Positions 7,882 through 15,532 of a DNA stretch of 44,512 nucleotides are shown piece by piece (position 1 is the first letter of the stretch; every line of letters begins with the position of its first letter). The stretch lies in assembly GCA_021372515.1 (NCBI GenBank), contig JAJFUG010000030.1:1-44512 (forward strand), written 5' to 3'. Below the pieces are notes generated by a model. It made no database searches. It was not told the origin of the DNA and saw only the letters and a list, made by a program, of their open reading frames with translations. The DNA comes from a bacterium (GTDB lineage Bacteria > Gemmatimonadota > Glassbacteria > GWA2-58-10). The translations under genes and the position numbers were made by a program.

Positions 7882-9390
7882 TCAGGCTGCGGGCCTGCGG
7901 TGGCGGAAGAAACTCACCAGCAGGGCGGCCAGGCTGAGGCTCCAGCACAGGTGGGCCGGCCAGTCGCCCAGACGGTTGTACAGCGTGCGGTCACTCCGGA
8001 GCCGTATCCCGGACGTGGCCGCTGTTCTTTCATACAGCAGTGTAGCCTGCCTGCGCCGTCCATAGCTGTCGTAGAATGCACTCACCCCGGTGTTGGCCGA
8101 GCGCACGATGGCGCGGCGGTTTTCGATGGCCCGGAGCACGAGGAACGCACTGTGCTGGTAGGCGGCGCTGGTGCGCTCGAACCAGGCGTCGTTGGTCATG
8201 TTGACCAGGAACTGCGCCCCGCGGCTCACCATGCCCCGGCTGATCTCCGGGAAGATCGACTCGAAGCAGATCAGAGTTCCGAAATCCCCCCGTGCGGTGT
8301 GGAACACCACCAGGCTGTCCCCGGGCACGAAATGCGACCCGCCCACGTCGATTGCCTTCAGCCCGGTGAAAAAGTCCTCGTAAGGGATTCTTTCGCTCAT
8401 CGGGACCATGTGGATCTTGTCGTACTTGCCCGCGATCAGGCCGTTCGGGCCGAACAGGAACGCCGAGTTGAACGAATCGTAGTCCTTGCGGTCCTCGTGG
8501 AAATGGTATTCCGGCGCGCCGGTGAGCAGGAAGCAGTCGAGTCCCTGGGCCACCGAGCCCACGTACTCGCGCCAGCGGCGGTCCGTGCGCAGGTAGGCCG
8601 GGGCCGCGGCCTCGGGCCAGACCACCAGGTCGGGGCGCTCCGCGGCCTGGGAAACTGAGAGCTGGCCAAGTATTTCGAACGTGCTGTCACGCATCTCGGC
8701 GCTCCACTTGACCTCCTGGGCGATGCTGGGCTGGACGTAGCTGACGCGCAGGCTGTCGCCTCCGGCGAGGTCATCGCCGGCGTTCCTCAATACCAGCGCG
8801 CCCCAGGCCAGGGGCAGGGCGACCAGAAGGGCCGCGGCCGCGGCCGCGCGGGCCACGGGAAGGCCGGAGCGGTAACGCTTGTAGACAGTGTACAGCAGGC
8901 CGTTGAGCGCGACCAGCCAGAAAGTCACCCCGTAGGGCCCGCTGAACTCGGCGAACTGGATCAGGACAGGATAATAGGTCAGGCTGTAGGCCGGCTGGCC
9001 CCAGGTGAACGCCAGGTCGCCGTGGGCGTGGATATAGTCGATGGCGGTCCAGACAAAGGGGGCGCTCACGGCCAGCGGCACCCCGAAACTGTTCTCGATC
9101 CGGCGGGTGACCCAAGCGAACAGGGCCAGGTTCGAGGCCATGATCAGGATCAGCACCACGAACCCGGCATCCGTGAAGAGCGTCACCCAGTAGAGAAGGA
9201 TGCCCCAGAAAACGAGGCCGCAGAGGAGAGCCCCCAGCACGGCTCGGGTCGTGGAGCGCTCCCGCTCCAGGAACACAAGCAGGGGGACCAGTGCGATAAA
9301 AGGCGGCAGGAAGAGCCGGAAAGGCGGGAAAGAGAGCACCAGCAGAAGGCCGCTGACCAGCGGGGCGATATGTATTGCTCGCAATCGCAT
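7882..9390 (-). CDS. lnt: Apolipoprotein N-acyltransferase
   Basis: Integral inner-membrane enzyme (502 residues) that adds the third acyl chain to the N-terminal Cys of lipoproteins. About six hydrophobic helices occupy residues 8-200, followed by a periplasmic nitrilase-like domain. The catalytic triad is visible: E260 in VVWPEAAAP, K325 in YDKIHMVPMSE and C375 in GTLICFESIF. Its presence implies a diderm envelope with triacylated lipoproteins, consistent with the lipobox proteins elsewhere in the window. The last transmembrane segment near residue 480 is present, so the gene looks complete. No clear Shine-Dalgarno is seen before the ATG at 9390. It diverges from plsC. Confidence 0.96.
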   Translation of the reverse strand: MRLRAIHIAPLVSGLLLVLSFPPFRLFLPPFIALVPLLVFLERERSTTRAVLGALLCGLVFWGILLYWVTLFTDAGFVVLILIMASNLALFAWVTRRIENSFGVPLAVSAPFVWTAIDYIHAHGDLAFTWGQPAYSLTYYPVLIQFAEFSGPYGVTFWLVALNGLLYTVYKRYRSGLPVARAAAAAALLVALPLAWGALVLRNAGDDLAGGDSLRVSYVQPSIAQEVKWSAEMRDSTFEILGQLSVSQAAERPDLVVWPEAAAPAYLRTDRRWREYVGSVAQGLDCFLLTGAPEYHFHEDRKDYDSFNSAFLFGPNGLIAGKYDKIHMVPMSERIPYEDFFTGLKAIDVGGSHFVPGDSLVVFHTARGDFGTLICFESIFPEISRGMVSRGAQFLVNMTNDAWFERTSAAYQHSAFLVLRAIENRRAIVRSANTGVSAFYDSYGRRRQATLLYERTAATSGIRLRSDRTLYNRLGDWPAHLCWSLSLAALLVSFFRHRRPAA

Positions 9391-9464
9391 TTCGGACTAA
9401 ATTGACCCCGCCGCAGGGAGAATGTTTACTCGGGAGATAACCACTGAAAAGGAAATGTACGGAT

Positions 9465-10121
9465 ATGGGCCGGGAAAAGCCAGCCAAAATTGAATACCGC
9501 ACAATCTACCGTTTCTCGCAGTTCATGGTGCGCATGCTCATGCGCCTGGTTTTCGGGGCGCGCTTTGTACACCAGGAGATATTTCCGTCCGGAGGGCCGG
9601 TGATCCTGGCCTCCAACCATGTGAGCAATTTCGACCCGCCGGCCATAGGCTGCGCAGTGCCGCGCGAGATATTTTTTTTGGGCAAGCGCGAGCTGTTCCG
9701 GAATTTCTTTTTCGGCCGGCTGATCCGGTTCTACAACACCGTGCCGATCCGTCGCGGGGTGATGGACTGGAGCGCCATCGCCGCACTCAAGGACATCCTG
9801 GCCCGCGAGGGAGTGGTGATCATGTTCCCGGAGGGTACGCGCGGGACCGAGGACAGCCTGGGCGAGCCGAAGTTCGGGGTGGGGATGCTGGCCCAGGAGA
9901 CAGGGGCCGTGATCGTCCCGGCGTTCCTGCGCGGCACATCGCGGCTGAAAGAAGCTTTCCTGCGCCGCCGCCCGATGCGTGTACTGTACGGCCGCCCGAT
10001 CCTTCCTGAGGAGTATGCGCAGTTCGAGCACAACCCCAAGGGGCAGATCGCCCTGGCCCGCCTGGTGATGGAGCGTATAGCCGAGCTGCAGAGAATTTGC
10101 GCGGAGAACGAGTCTCGCTAA
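9465..10121 (+). CDS. plsC: 1-acyl-sn-glycerol-3-phosphate acyltransferase family protein
   Basis: A 218-residue PlsC-type acyltransferase that converts lysophosphatidate to phosphatidate in phospholipid synthesis at the inner membrane. The HX4D catalytic motif is NHVSNFDP (H52, D57) and the glycerol-phosphate binding motif is FPEGTRG (121-127). A hydrophobic helix lies near residues 18-32. The ATG at 9465 follows a modest AAAGGA about 12 bases upstream. It is divergent from lnt and just upstream of rpsA. In many bacteria plsC-type genes sit next to cmk and rpsA. Cmk is absent here, but the plsC-rpsA adjacency is kept. Confidence 0.92.
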   Translation: MGREKPAKIEYRTIYRFSQFMVRMLMRLVFGARFVHQEIFPSGGPVILASNHVSNFDPPAIGCAVPREIFFLGKRELFRNFFFGRLIRFYNTVPIRRGVMDWSAIAALKDILAREGVVIMFPEGTRGTEDSLGEPKFGVGMLAQETGAVIVPAFLRGTSRLKEAFLRRRPMRVLYGRPILPEEYAQFEHNPKGQIALARLVMERIAELQRICAENESR

Positions 10122-10150
10122 ATAAAAATAAAAAGCTTAACCGAATATTG

Positions 10151-10185
10151 TTGACTTTCGGATAAGACGTTTTTAAGTTTATACT
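10151..10185 (+). promoter_or_regulatory. Probable rpsA promoter
   Basis: TTGACT (10151-10156) follows an A-rich tract (10122-10138) that resembles an UP element. A -10 is ambiguous: TAAGTT (10174-10179) has a 17-bp spacer, while the better hexamer TATACT (10180-10185) is 23 bp away. Exact initiation is uncertain. Confidence 0.4.
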
Positions 10186-10210
10186 TTCGCAGCAGTTATC
10201 AACCCTGAAC

Positions 10211-10233
10211 CCCCTGAGATCAAGGGGCTTTTT
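10211..10233 (+). terminator. Terminator-like hairpin in the rpsA leader
   Basis: CCCCT (10211-10215) pairs with AGGGG (10223-10227) over a 7-nt loop and is followed by CTTTTT. It lies between plsC and the rpsA ribosome binding site (AAGGAG, 10242-10247). It could end plsC transcripts or attenuate rpsA. The stem is short. Confidence 0.45.
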
Positions 10234-10257
10234 AATCCTTTAAGGAGATTCTCGTTC

Positions 10258-12231
10258 ATGGCGGAGTTGGAAAAGAACACCGATAACCCTCAGGGCGAAA
10301 TCCTGCCCGAGGCTGTTGCGGCCGGCGAGGAAAAGCCGGTCGAGGCGACTGCTGACGCCGCAGTGCAGACCGTGGAAGAAGAGGACGAGAGGGTGGAGGC
10401 TGCACCCGCTGCGGTGGCCAAGCCGGTCGAGGAGGACGAGGAGTACTGGCAGATGCTGGACGAGGGCATCGAGTACACCAAGGACGAGTACAATCGCATG
10501 CTCGTGATGTACGAGTCCACGATGTCCAGCATCGAGGAAGGCCAGGTCATTAAGGGCCGTGTGCTGCGTATCACCGACACGCAGGCGGTCCTCGACATCG
10601 GGTTCAAGAGCGAGGGCACTATCGCCCTGGATGAGTTCAAGACTCCGGACGAGGTGCAGGTCGGCGATGAGGTCGAGGTGTTCCTCGAAAGCCTCGAGGA
10701 TGAGGACGGCATCATCGTGCTGTCCAAGAAGAAAGCCGATTTCATCCGGGTCTGGGACCATATCCGCACTGCCCACGAGAACGACGAGTTGGTCGAGGGC
10801 ACCCTGGTGCGCCGGATCAAGGGCGGCGTGGTGGTCGACCTGCTGGGCGTGGATGCGTTCCTGCCGGGCAGCCAGATCGCCCTGCGCCGTATCCCCAATC
10901 TGGACGAGCTGATGGGGCAGACGTTCAAGTTCAAGATCATCAAGATCAACAAGCGTCGCCGCAACATCGTGATCAGCCGCCGCGTGATCCTCGAGAGCGA
11001 GCGCGAGGAGAAGAAAGAGAAGCTGCTCCAGGAGCTGGAAGTCGGCCAGACCCGCGAGGGCGTGGTCAAGAACATCACCGACTTCGGCGCGTTTATCGAC
11101 CTGGGCGGCGTGGACGGGCTGCTGCACATCACCGACATGTCCTGGGGCCGTGTGGCGCATCCCAGCGAGATGGTCGCCCTGGGCGACAAGATCAATGTCA
11201 AGATCCTGGACCTCGATTTCGAGAACGGCCGGATCAGCCTGGGCCACAAGCAACTCACCCCGTACCCGTGGGAAAACGCCGCCGCCAAGTACCCGGTCGG
11301 CTCGCGGGTCAAGGGCAAGGTGGTCTCGATCACCAATTATGGCGCTTTTGTGGAGCTGGAGAAGGGTATCGAGGGCCTGGTGCACATCTCCGAGATGAGC
11401 TGGACCCGTCATATCCGCCACCCCTCCAAGGTCGTGGCCATCGGGGACATCGTCGAGGCCGTGGTGCTCTCGATCAACCCCGAGGAAGAGAAAATATCGC
11501 TCGGCATCAAGCAGACCGAGGCCGATCCGTGGCAGACTCTAAACCAGAAATACCCGGTCGGTACGGTCATCGAGGGCCGTGTGCGCAACTTGACCTCCTA
11601 CGGCGCCTTCGTGGAGATCGAGGAGGGCATCGACGGGCTGGTGCATATCAGTGACATGTCCTGGACCAAGAGGATCCATCACCCCAGCGAGATCGTCAAG
11701 AAGGGCGACAAGGTCAAGGTGGTGGTGCTCAACATGGACATCGACAACAAGCGGATCAGCCTGGGCATGAAGCAGTTGGCCGACAACCCGTGGGAGCAGA
11801 TCGGCGAGAAGTACCCGGTCGGCACCGAGGTGGATTCCCCGATCGTGCGCCTGCTCGAAAAGGGCGTGGTGGTCGACTTGGGCGAGGACATCGAGGGTTT
11901 CGTGCCGATCTCGCAGCTCGGCCTCAAGGGCACGGTCAGTAATCCCTCGGATGTGTACAAGATCGGGGATGAGCTGAAGCTGAAGATCATCGAGAACGAT
12001 CCGCAGAACCACCGTATCGTCCTGGCCGTCCGCGACATGGCCGAGGCCAAGCGCTACGCCAAGGAGCAGCTCAAGGCCCAGGATGACGGAGTCGAGGTGG
12101 TGGTCGAGGATGAGGAATCCCCGGCCGCTGAGGTCTCCTGCGATGAGCCGGAGAGCGATTCGAATAATGAGGCTGAGGAAGTGAAGCCGGAGGGCGGGGC
12201 GGAGCCGGAATCGACCGAAGCGGCCGAGTGA
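10258..12231 (+). CDS. rpsA: 30S ribosomal protein S1
   Basis: A 657-residue S1 that unfolds mRNA and docks it on the 30S subunit. A long acidic Ala/Glu-rich N-terminal extension (about 1-90) precedes six S1 RNA-binding OB folds (roughly 94-163, 180-248, 262-331, 347-417, 433-503 and 520-590). A Glu-rich tail follows. Repeats 3-5 carry the canonical ITDFGAFIDLGGVDGLLH and YGAFVELEKGIEGLVHISEM type cores. The start is set by a good AAGGAG at 10242-10247. The six-repeat layout matches the proteobacterial and Bacteroidota type. The acidic N-terminal extension is longer than in E. coli S1. Confidence 0.97.
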   Translation: MAELEKNTDNPQGEILPEAVAAGEEKPVEATADAAVQTVEEEDERVEAAPAAVAKPVEEDEEYWQMLDEGIEYTKDEYNRMLVMYESTMSSIEEGQVIKGRVLRITDTQAVLDIGFKSEGTIALDEFKTPDEVQVGDEVEVFLESLEDEDGIIVLSKKKADFIRVWDHIRTAHENDELVEGTLVRRIKGGVVVDLLGVDAFLPGSQIALRRIPNLDELMGQTFKFKIIKINKRRRNIVISRRVILESEREEKKEKLLQELEVGQTREGVVKNITDFGAFIDLGGVDGLLHITDMSWGRVAHPSEMVALGDKINVKILDLDFENGRISLGHKQLTPYPWENAAAKYPVGSRVKGKVVSITNYGAFVELEKGIEGLVHISEMSWTRHIRHPSKVVAIGDIVEAVVLSINPEEEKISLGIKQTEADPWQTLNQKYPVGTVIEGRVRNLTSYGAFVEIEEGIDGLVHISDMSWTKRIHHPSEIVKKGDKVKVVVLNMDIDNKRISLGMKQLADNPWEQIGEKYPVGTEVDSPIVRLLEKGVVVDLGEDIEGFVPISQLGLKGTVSNPSDVYKIGDELKLKIIENDPQNHRIVLAVRDMAEAKRYAKEQLKAQDDGVEVVVEDEESPAAEVSCDEPESDSNNEAEEVKPEGGAEPESTEAAE

Positions 12232-12327
12232 GCGCTTGAGAGAGGGTCCGGTCCGCGGTGGTTGCACGGGCCGGGGCTGAGGTCGAGGATGGGTTGAAAG
12301 TAAAGCCGTGTTTCTTCGTCCGCTGTG

Positions 12328-12358
12328 ATGGGCGCACCCCGCGTGCGCCCATTCTTTT
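12328..12358 (+). terminator. rpsA terminator
   Basis: Perfect 10-bp stem ATGGGCGCAC (12328-12337) pairs with GTGCGCCCAT (12343-12352) over a 5-nt loop, followed by TCTTTTT. It is 97 bases after the rpsA stop. Confidence 0.88.
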
Positions 12359-12379
12359 TGCCCTGGAGTCAGTTTTGAG

Positions 12380-12408
12380 TTGAAATCGGGACCCCATTCG
12401 ACTATTTT
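12380..12408 (+). promoter_or_regulatory. Promoter of the 12463-18759 envelope operon
   Basis: TTGAAA (12380-12385), a 17-bp spacer and TATTTT (12403-12408) lie 54 bases before the ATG at 12463 and just after the rpsA terminator. Confidence 0.55.
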
Positions 12409-12462
12409 AGTAATCTATATCATTCACTGTCACCGGCTTCAACGCACCGGAAGGCCCCATCT

Positions 12463-14022
12463 ATGCAAGATACGCAGCGCATTAGGAAATCGGTTCCGGC
12501 TCTGCTGGCTCTAATTGTTTTCATCGCCGCGTTCTGCGCACCGCTCGCCGCGAAGCAGAAACAAACGCCCGAGGCCCTGCGCCAGGGTGCGCCCTACGCC
12601 GAGATACTTTCCGCGGTCGAGGACTACTCCGCCGGGCGCTACGAGCAGTGCGCCTCCCGCTGCGAGAGTTTCATAGCCTCCCTGGCCCCCGCTGACAGCC
12701 AGTTCGCGTTTCTCGGCCTCTACTACGGCCTGCGCTCGCGCCTGGCGCTGGGCCGCAACACCGGAGCGGATTCCCTGTTCAACGCATACAAGTCCGCGGT
12801 GCCGGACATCCAGACCTCCGAGCTGCTGGCTGTCCTGGGACGGTTTCAGGCTGCCGCGCCAGCCCCTCTGGCGGCCACCGCTCCAGGCCACTGCAACCGG
12901 ATCGGCGTGGTGCTGCCTCTGAGCGGCCGCTACGCCGATTTCGGCCAGGCGATCCGCGAGGGGATACAGATCGCTGTGGACCGCTACAACGCCACGCACA
13001 ACGGGGCAGTCCGGGTGGAGACAGTCTTCCGGGATGACCAGTCCGACCCGCTGATCGCCGCCACGCTGGGGCGCGAGCTGGCCAAGGACACAAGTGTGGC
13101 CGGACTGATCGGCTCGTACCAGGATGACGCCACCCTGTCGCTGGCCATGGCCGCCTCTGGCGCCTCCCTGCCGGTTGTCTGCCCGACCGCTGAGTCGCCG
13201 CAACTGGCCGGGCTGGGCCCGCTGGTGCACGCGATAAACCGCACCGACCCGGCCGAACTGCGCCGCCTGGCCGATTTCACGATCCACAGGCTGGGCCTTC
13301 AGATCTTCGCCGTGCTCGCCCCGAACAACGAAAAGGGCGCACTGCTGGCGGCCAGTTTCCGCTCCGCGGTCCATCACAACGGCGGCGCGGTGGTGGCCGA
13401 CCTGCGCTACAGCGGCGAGGACAACAATTTCGACAGCCAGATGACCTTGCTCCAGCGCTACCTGCCGGATGCGATCTACATCCCGGCCGAGTTGAACGAT
13501 ATCACCCAGATCGCCTCACAGGTGCATTACTACGGCCTGGGACAGGCGCGTATCCTGGGCACCGAGACCTGGCGCAGCGAGCGGGTGCTGCGCATGGGCG
13601 GCGAGTACGTGGAGGGCGTGCTGTTCGCTTCGCCGTTCTACGAGGGCTCGCGCGAGCTGCTCTGGAACAGTTTCAAGTCCGACTACGAGCGTATCTGCCA
13701 GCGGCCGGTGAACAAGTACTCGGCCCTGGGGTTCGACGCCGCCGGGATGATTCTGTACGCGGCCGGGGATTTCCCGGTCAGCCGCAAGGGGCTGGCCGAG
13801 GCGCTGGAGAAAGTCTCCGCCCTGGACGGGGCCTACGGACAGTATTCGGTGGAGCCGGACGGGCGGGTGGAGCGCCGCACTTTCATCCTCGAGATACACA
13901 ACGGCGATGTGATCCCGGCCCAGGCGCCGCAGGTACAGGAAAGCCCGGCGGCGGTGGACAGCCTGGCCCCGGCGGCCTCTCCCGCGCCCGGGCAGTCCGG
14001 CATGTCCGGAGAGGGCCGATGA
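12463..14022 (+). CDS. Periplasmic Leu/Ile/Val-binding-type (LpoA/LppC-like) protein
   Basis: A 519-residue exported protein. The signal peptide (about 1-30) is followed by a helical, TPR-like region (about 40-135). A type 1 periplasmic-binding domain (about 145-480, Peripla_BP_6) starts IGVVLPLSGRYADFGQAIREG. This order, helical repeats then a PBP1 fold, resembles LpoA/LppC regulators of penicillin-binding proteins as well as amino-acid binding proteins. No ABC transporter permease or ATPase genes are adjacent, so a structural or regulatory envelope role is as likely as transport. The C-terminal tail is Ala/Pro-rich. The stop overlaps the next start (ATGA), indicating translational coupling to the methyltransferase. 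Confidence 0.8.
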   Translation: MQDTQRIRKSVPALLALIVFIAAFCAPLAAKQKQTPEALRQGAPYAEILSAVEDYSAGRYEQCASRCESFIASLAPADSQFAFLGLYYGLRSRLALGRNTGADSLFNAYKSAVPDIQTSELLAVLGRFQAAAPAPLAATAPGHCNRIGVVLPLSGRYADFGQAIREGIQIAVDRYNATHNGAVRVETVFRDDQSDPLIAATLGRELAKDTSVAGLIGSYQDDATLSLAMAASGASLPVVCPTAESPQLAGLGPLVHAINRTDPAELRRLADFTIHRLGLQIFAVLAPNNEKGALLAASFRSAVHHNGGAVVADLRYSGEDNNFDSQMTLLQRYLPDAIYIPAELNDITQIASQVHYYGLGQARILGTETWRSERVLRMGGEYVEGVLFASPFYEGSRELLWNSFKSDYERICQRPVNKYSALGFDAAGMILYAAGDFPVSRKGLAEALEKVSALDGAYGQYSVEPDGRVERRTFILEIHNGDVIPAQAPQVQESPAAVDSLAPAASPAPGQSGMSGEGR

Positions 14023-14756
14023 AAGACAACGAGAAGGTCATGCAGGAGTTCGACAGCCGGGAGGAAAGCTACTGGCTCTACAGCGGACGACTGCTGATCC
14101 TCGAACGTCTGCTGCGCGGCCTGATCGCTCCAGGCCTGCGCCTTCTGAACGTGGGTTGCGGCCCCGGCGCCACGAGTTGCCTGGCCGAAAACCTGGGCGC
14201 CGAGGTGGTGAGTTTCGACTACTCGCTGGATGCCCTTCGCTGCACCGCGCGGCGCGGGATGAAACAACTGGTGCGCGGTGACAGCACGCGCCTGCCGTTC
14301 CGGGACCGCAGCTTCGAGTTCCTGTTCTGTATGGACGTGGTGGAACACATCGAGGACCATGTGGCCGCGGCCGCGGAACTCAAGCGGATGCTGGTCCCGG
14401 GCGGACACCTTCTGCTCACTGTCCCGGCCGACCGCTGGCAGTGGACCAGCCGGGATGTGATCTTCGGGCACTACCGGCGGTACAATTCGCGCTCGCTACG
14501 CACTCTTTTGGAGGGGGCCGGTTTCAGTTTCGAGTACCTCACGCATTTCAACTCACTACTCTTTCCGCTGGCTCTGGTCGACCTGCTCCTGGACCGGTTC
14601 CGCCGGCCGCTGAAAGAGGAAAACTGTTACCCTGAATTCAGCGGCCTCGCCAACGCCGTGTTCCACCGGGTGTTCAGCTTCGAGCGGCATTTTCTGCCCC
14701 GGCCCGGTTTCCCGTTCGGCAAATCGCTGCTCTGCCTGTGCCGCCGCCCCGGCTGA
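14019..14756 (+). CDS. Class I SAM-dependent methyltransferase (Methyltransf_11 type)
   Basis: A 245-residue methyltransferase. SAM-binding motif I is LLNVGCGPGATS. An acidic residue ends strand 2 (SFDYS), DSTRLPFRDRSFEFLFCMDVVEHI matches motifs II-III, and LVPGGHLLLTVPA is the post-motif segment. The C-terminal part (after about 150) has a hydrophobic stretch (FNSLLFPLALVDLLLD) that could contact the membrane. It is coupled to its neighbours in a cell-envelope operon and precedes a GT2 glycosyltransferase, so a lipid-linked or glycan substrate is a reasonable inference. No specific substrate can be named. Confidence 0.85.
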   Translation: MKDNEKVMQEFDSREESYWLYSGRLLILERLLRGLIAPGLRLLNVGCGPGATSCLAENLGAEVVSFDYSLDALRCTARRGMKQLVRGDSTRLPFRDRSFEFLFCMDVVEHIEDHVAAAAELKRMLVPGGHLLLTVPADRWQWTSRDVIFGHYRRYNSRSLRTLLEGAGFSFEYLTHFNSLLFPLALVDLLLDRFRRPLKEENCYPEFSGLANAVFHRVFSFERHFLPRPGFPFGKSLLCLCRRPG

Positions 14757-14794
14757 GCGCACTTGAACCGCAACGACTGGAGAAAGAGAGTCAC

Positions 14795-15532
14795 TTGGAT
14801 TCGGGGAAAGTGTTTCTGAGCGTGGTCATCCCGGCCTATAACGAGGAAAAGCGGATCGGCGCAACCCTGGAGGCGATACTGGCCTACCTGCGGGCGCAGG
14901 ACTACTCCAGTGAGATCGTGGTGGTGGATGACGGGAGCCGCGACCGCACCCGCGAGGTGGTGCGCTCGTTCGAGAACCCGCAGGTGGCGGTGCGGGTGGA
15001 GGGCTACGCGCAGAACCGTGGCAAAGGCCATGCGGTGCGCACCGGGATGCTGGCCGCCCGCGGCGATTTCGCCGTGTTCATGGATGCCGACCTTTCCACG
15101 CCCATCGTCATGCTCGACCGGTTCCGTCCCTTGATGGAGCGGGGTCGGGACGTGATAATCGGCACGCGCAAGGTGGACAGCGCCAGGATAGTGAAACACC
15201 AGCCCGGCTACCGCGAGAACATGGGCAAGGTGTTCACCTGGCTGAGCAATGTCATCTTCGGCCTGCGGGTGAGCGATTTCACCTGCGGCTTCAAGTGTTT
15301 CAGCCGCCGGAGCCTGGCGCCGGTGTTCGGCTGCCAGTCTATCGACGGCTGGAGCTACGACACCGAGATAATCGTGATCGCCGACCGCAAGGGCTTCGCG
15401 GTGGATGAAGTCCCGGTGGAATGGGCCAATGACGAGGCCACCCGGGTTCGGTTGCTGAAAAACGTGTTCACCTGCTTTTCCGAGCTGTTCACCATCTGGC
15501 GCAACGACCGCCGCGGACTGTACCGGCCATGA
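14795..15532 (+). CDS. Family 2 glycosyltransferase, polyprenyl-/dolichyl-phosphate sugar synthase type
   Basis: A GT-A fold transferase of about 245 residues, similar to dolichyl-phosphate beta-glucosyltransferases. Motifs are VVIPAYNEEKRIG, IVVVDDGSRDRT and the metal-binding MDADLSTP. SDFTCGFKCFSR and WSYDTEI are typical of the Alg5/DPM group. A TTG at 14795, preceded by GGAGAAAGAGAG, is taken as the start; the upstream GTG at 14738 lies inside the methyltransferase gene, and a GTG at 14810 is possible. No C-terminal membrane segments are present. The stop overlaps the YfhO gene by ATGA, and the pair fits the known scheme in which a GT2 makes a lipid-linked sugar donor used by a YfhO-type GT-C enzyme. 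Confidence 0.88.
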   Translation: MDSGKVFLSVVIPAYNEEKRIGATLEAILAYLRAQDYSSEIVVVDDGSRDRTREVVRSFENPQVAVRVEGYAQNRGKGHAVRTGMLAARGDFAVFMDADLSTPIVMLDRFRPLMERGRDVIIGTRKVDSARIVKHQPGYRENMGKVFTWLSNVIFGLRVSDFTCGFKCFSRRSLAPVFGCQSIDGWSYDTEIIVIADRKGFAVDEVPVEWANDEATRVRLLKNVFTCFSELFTIWRNDRRGLYRP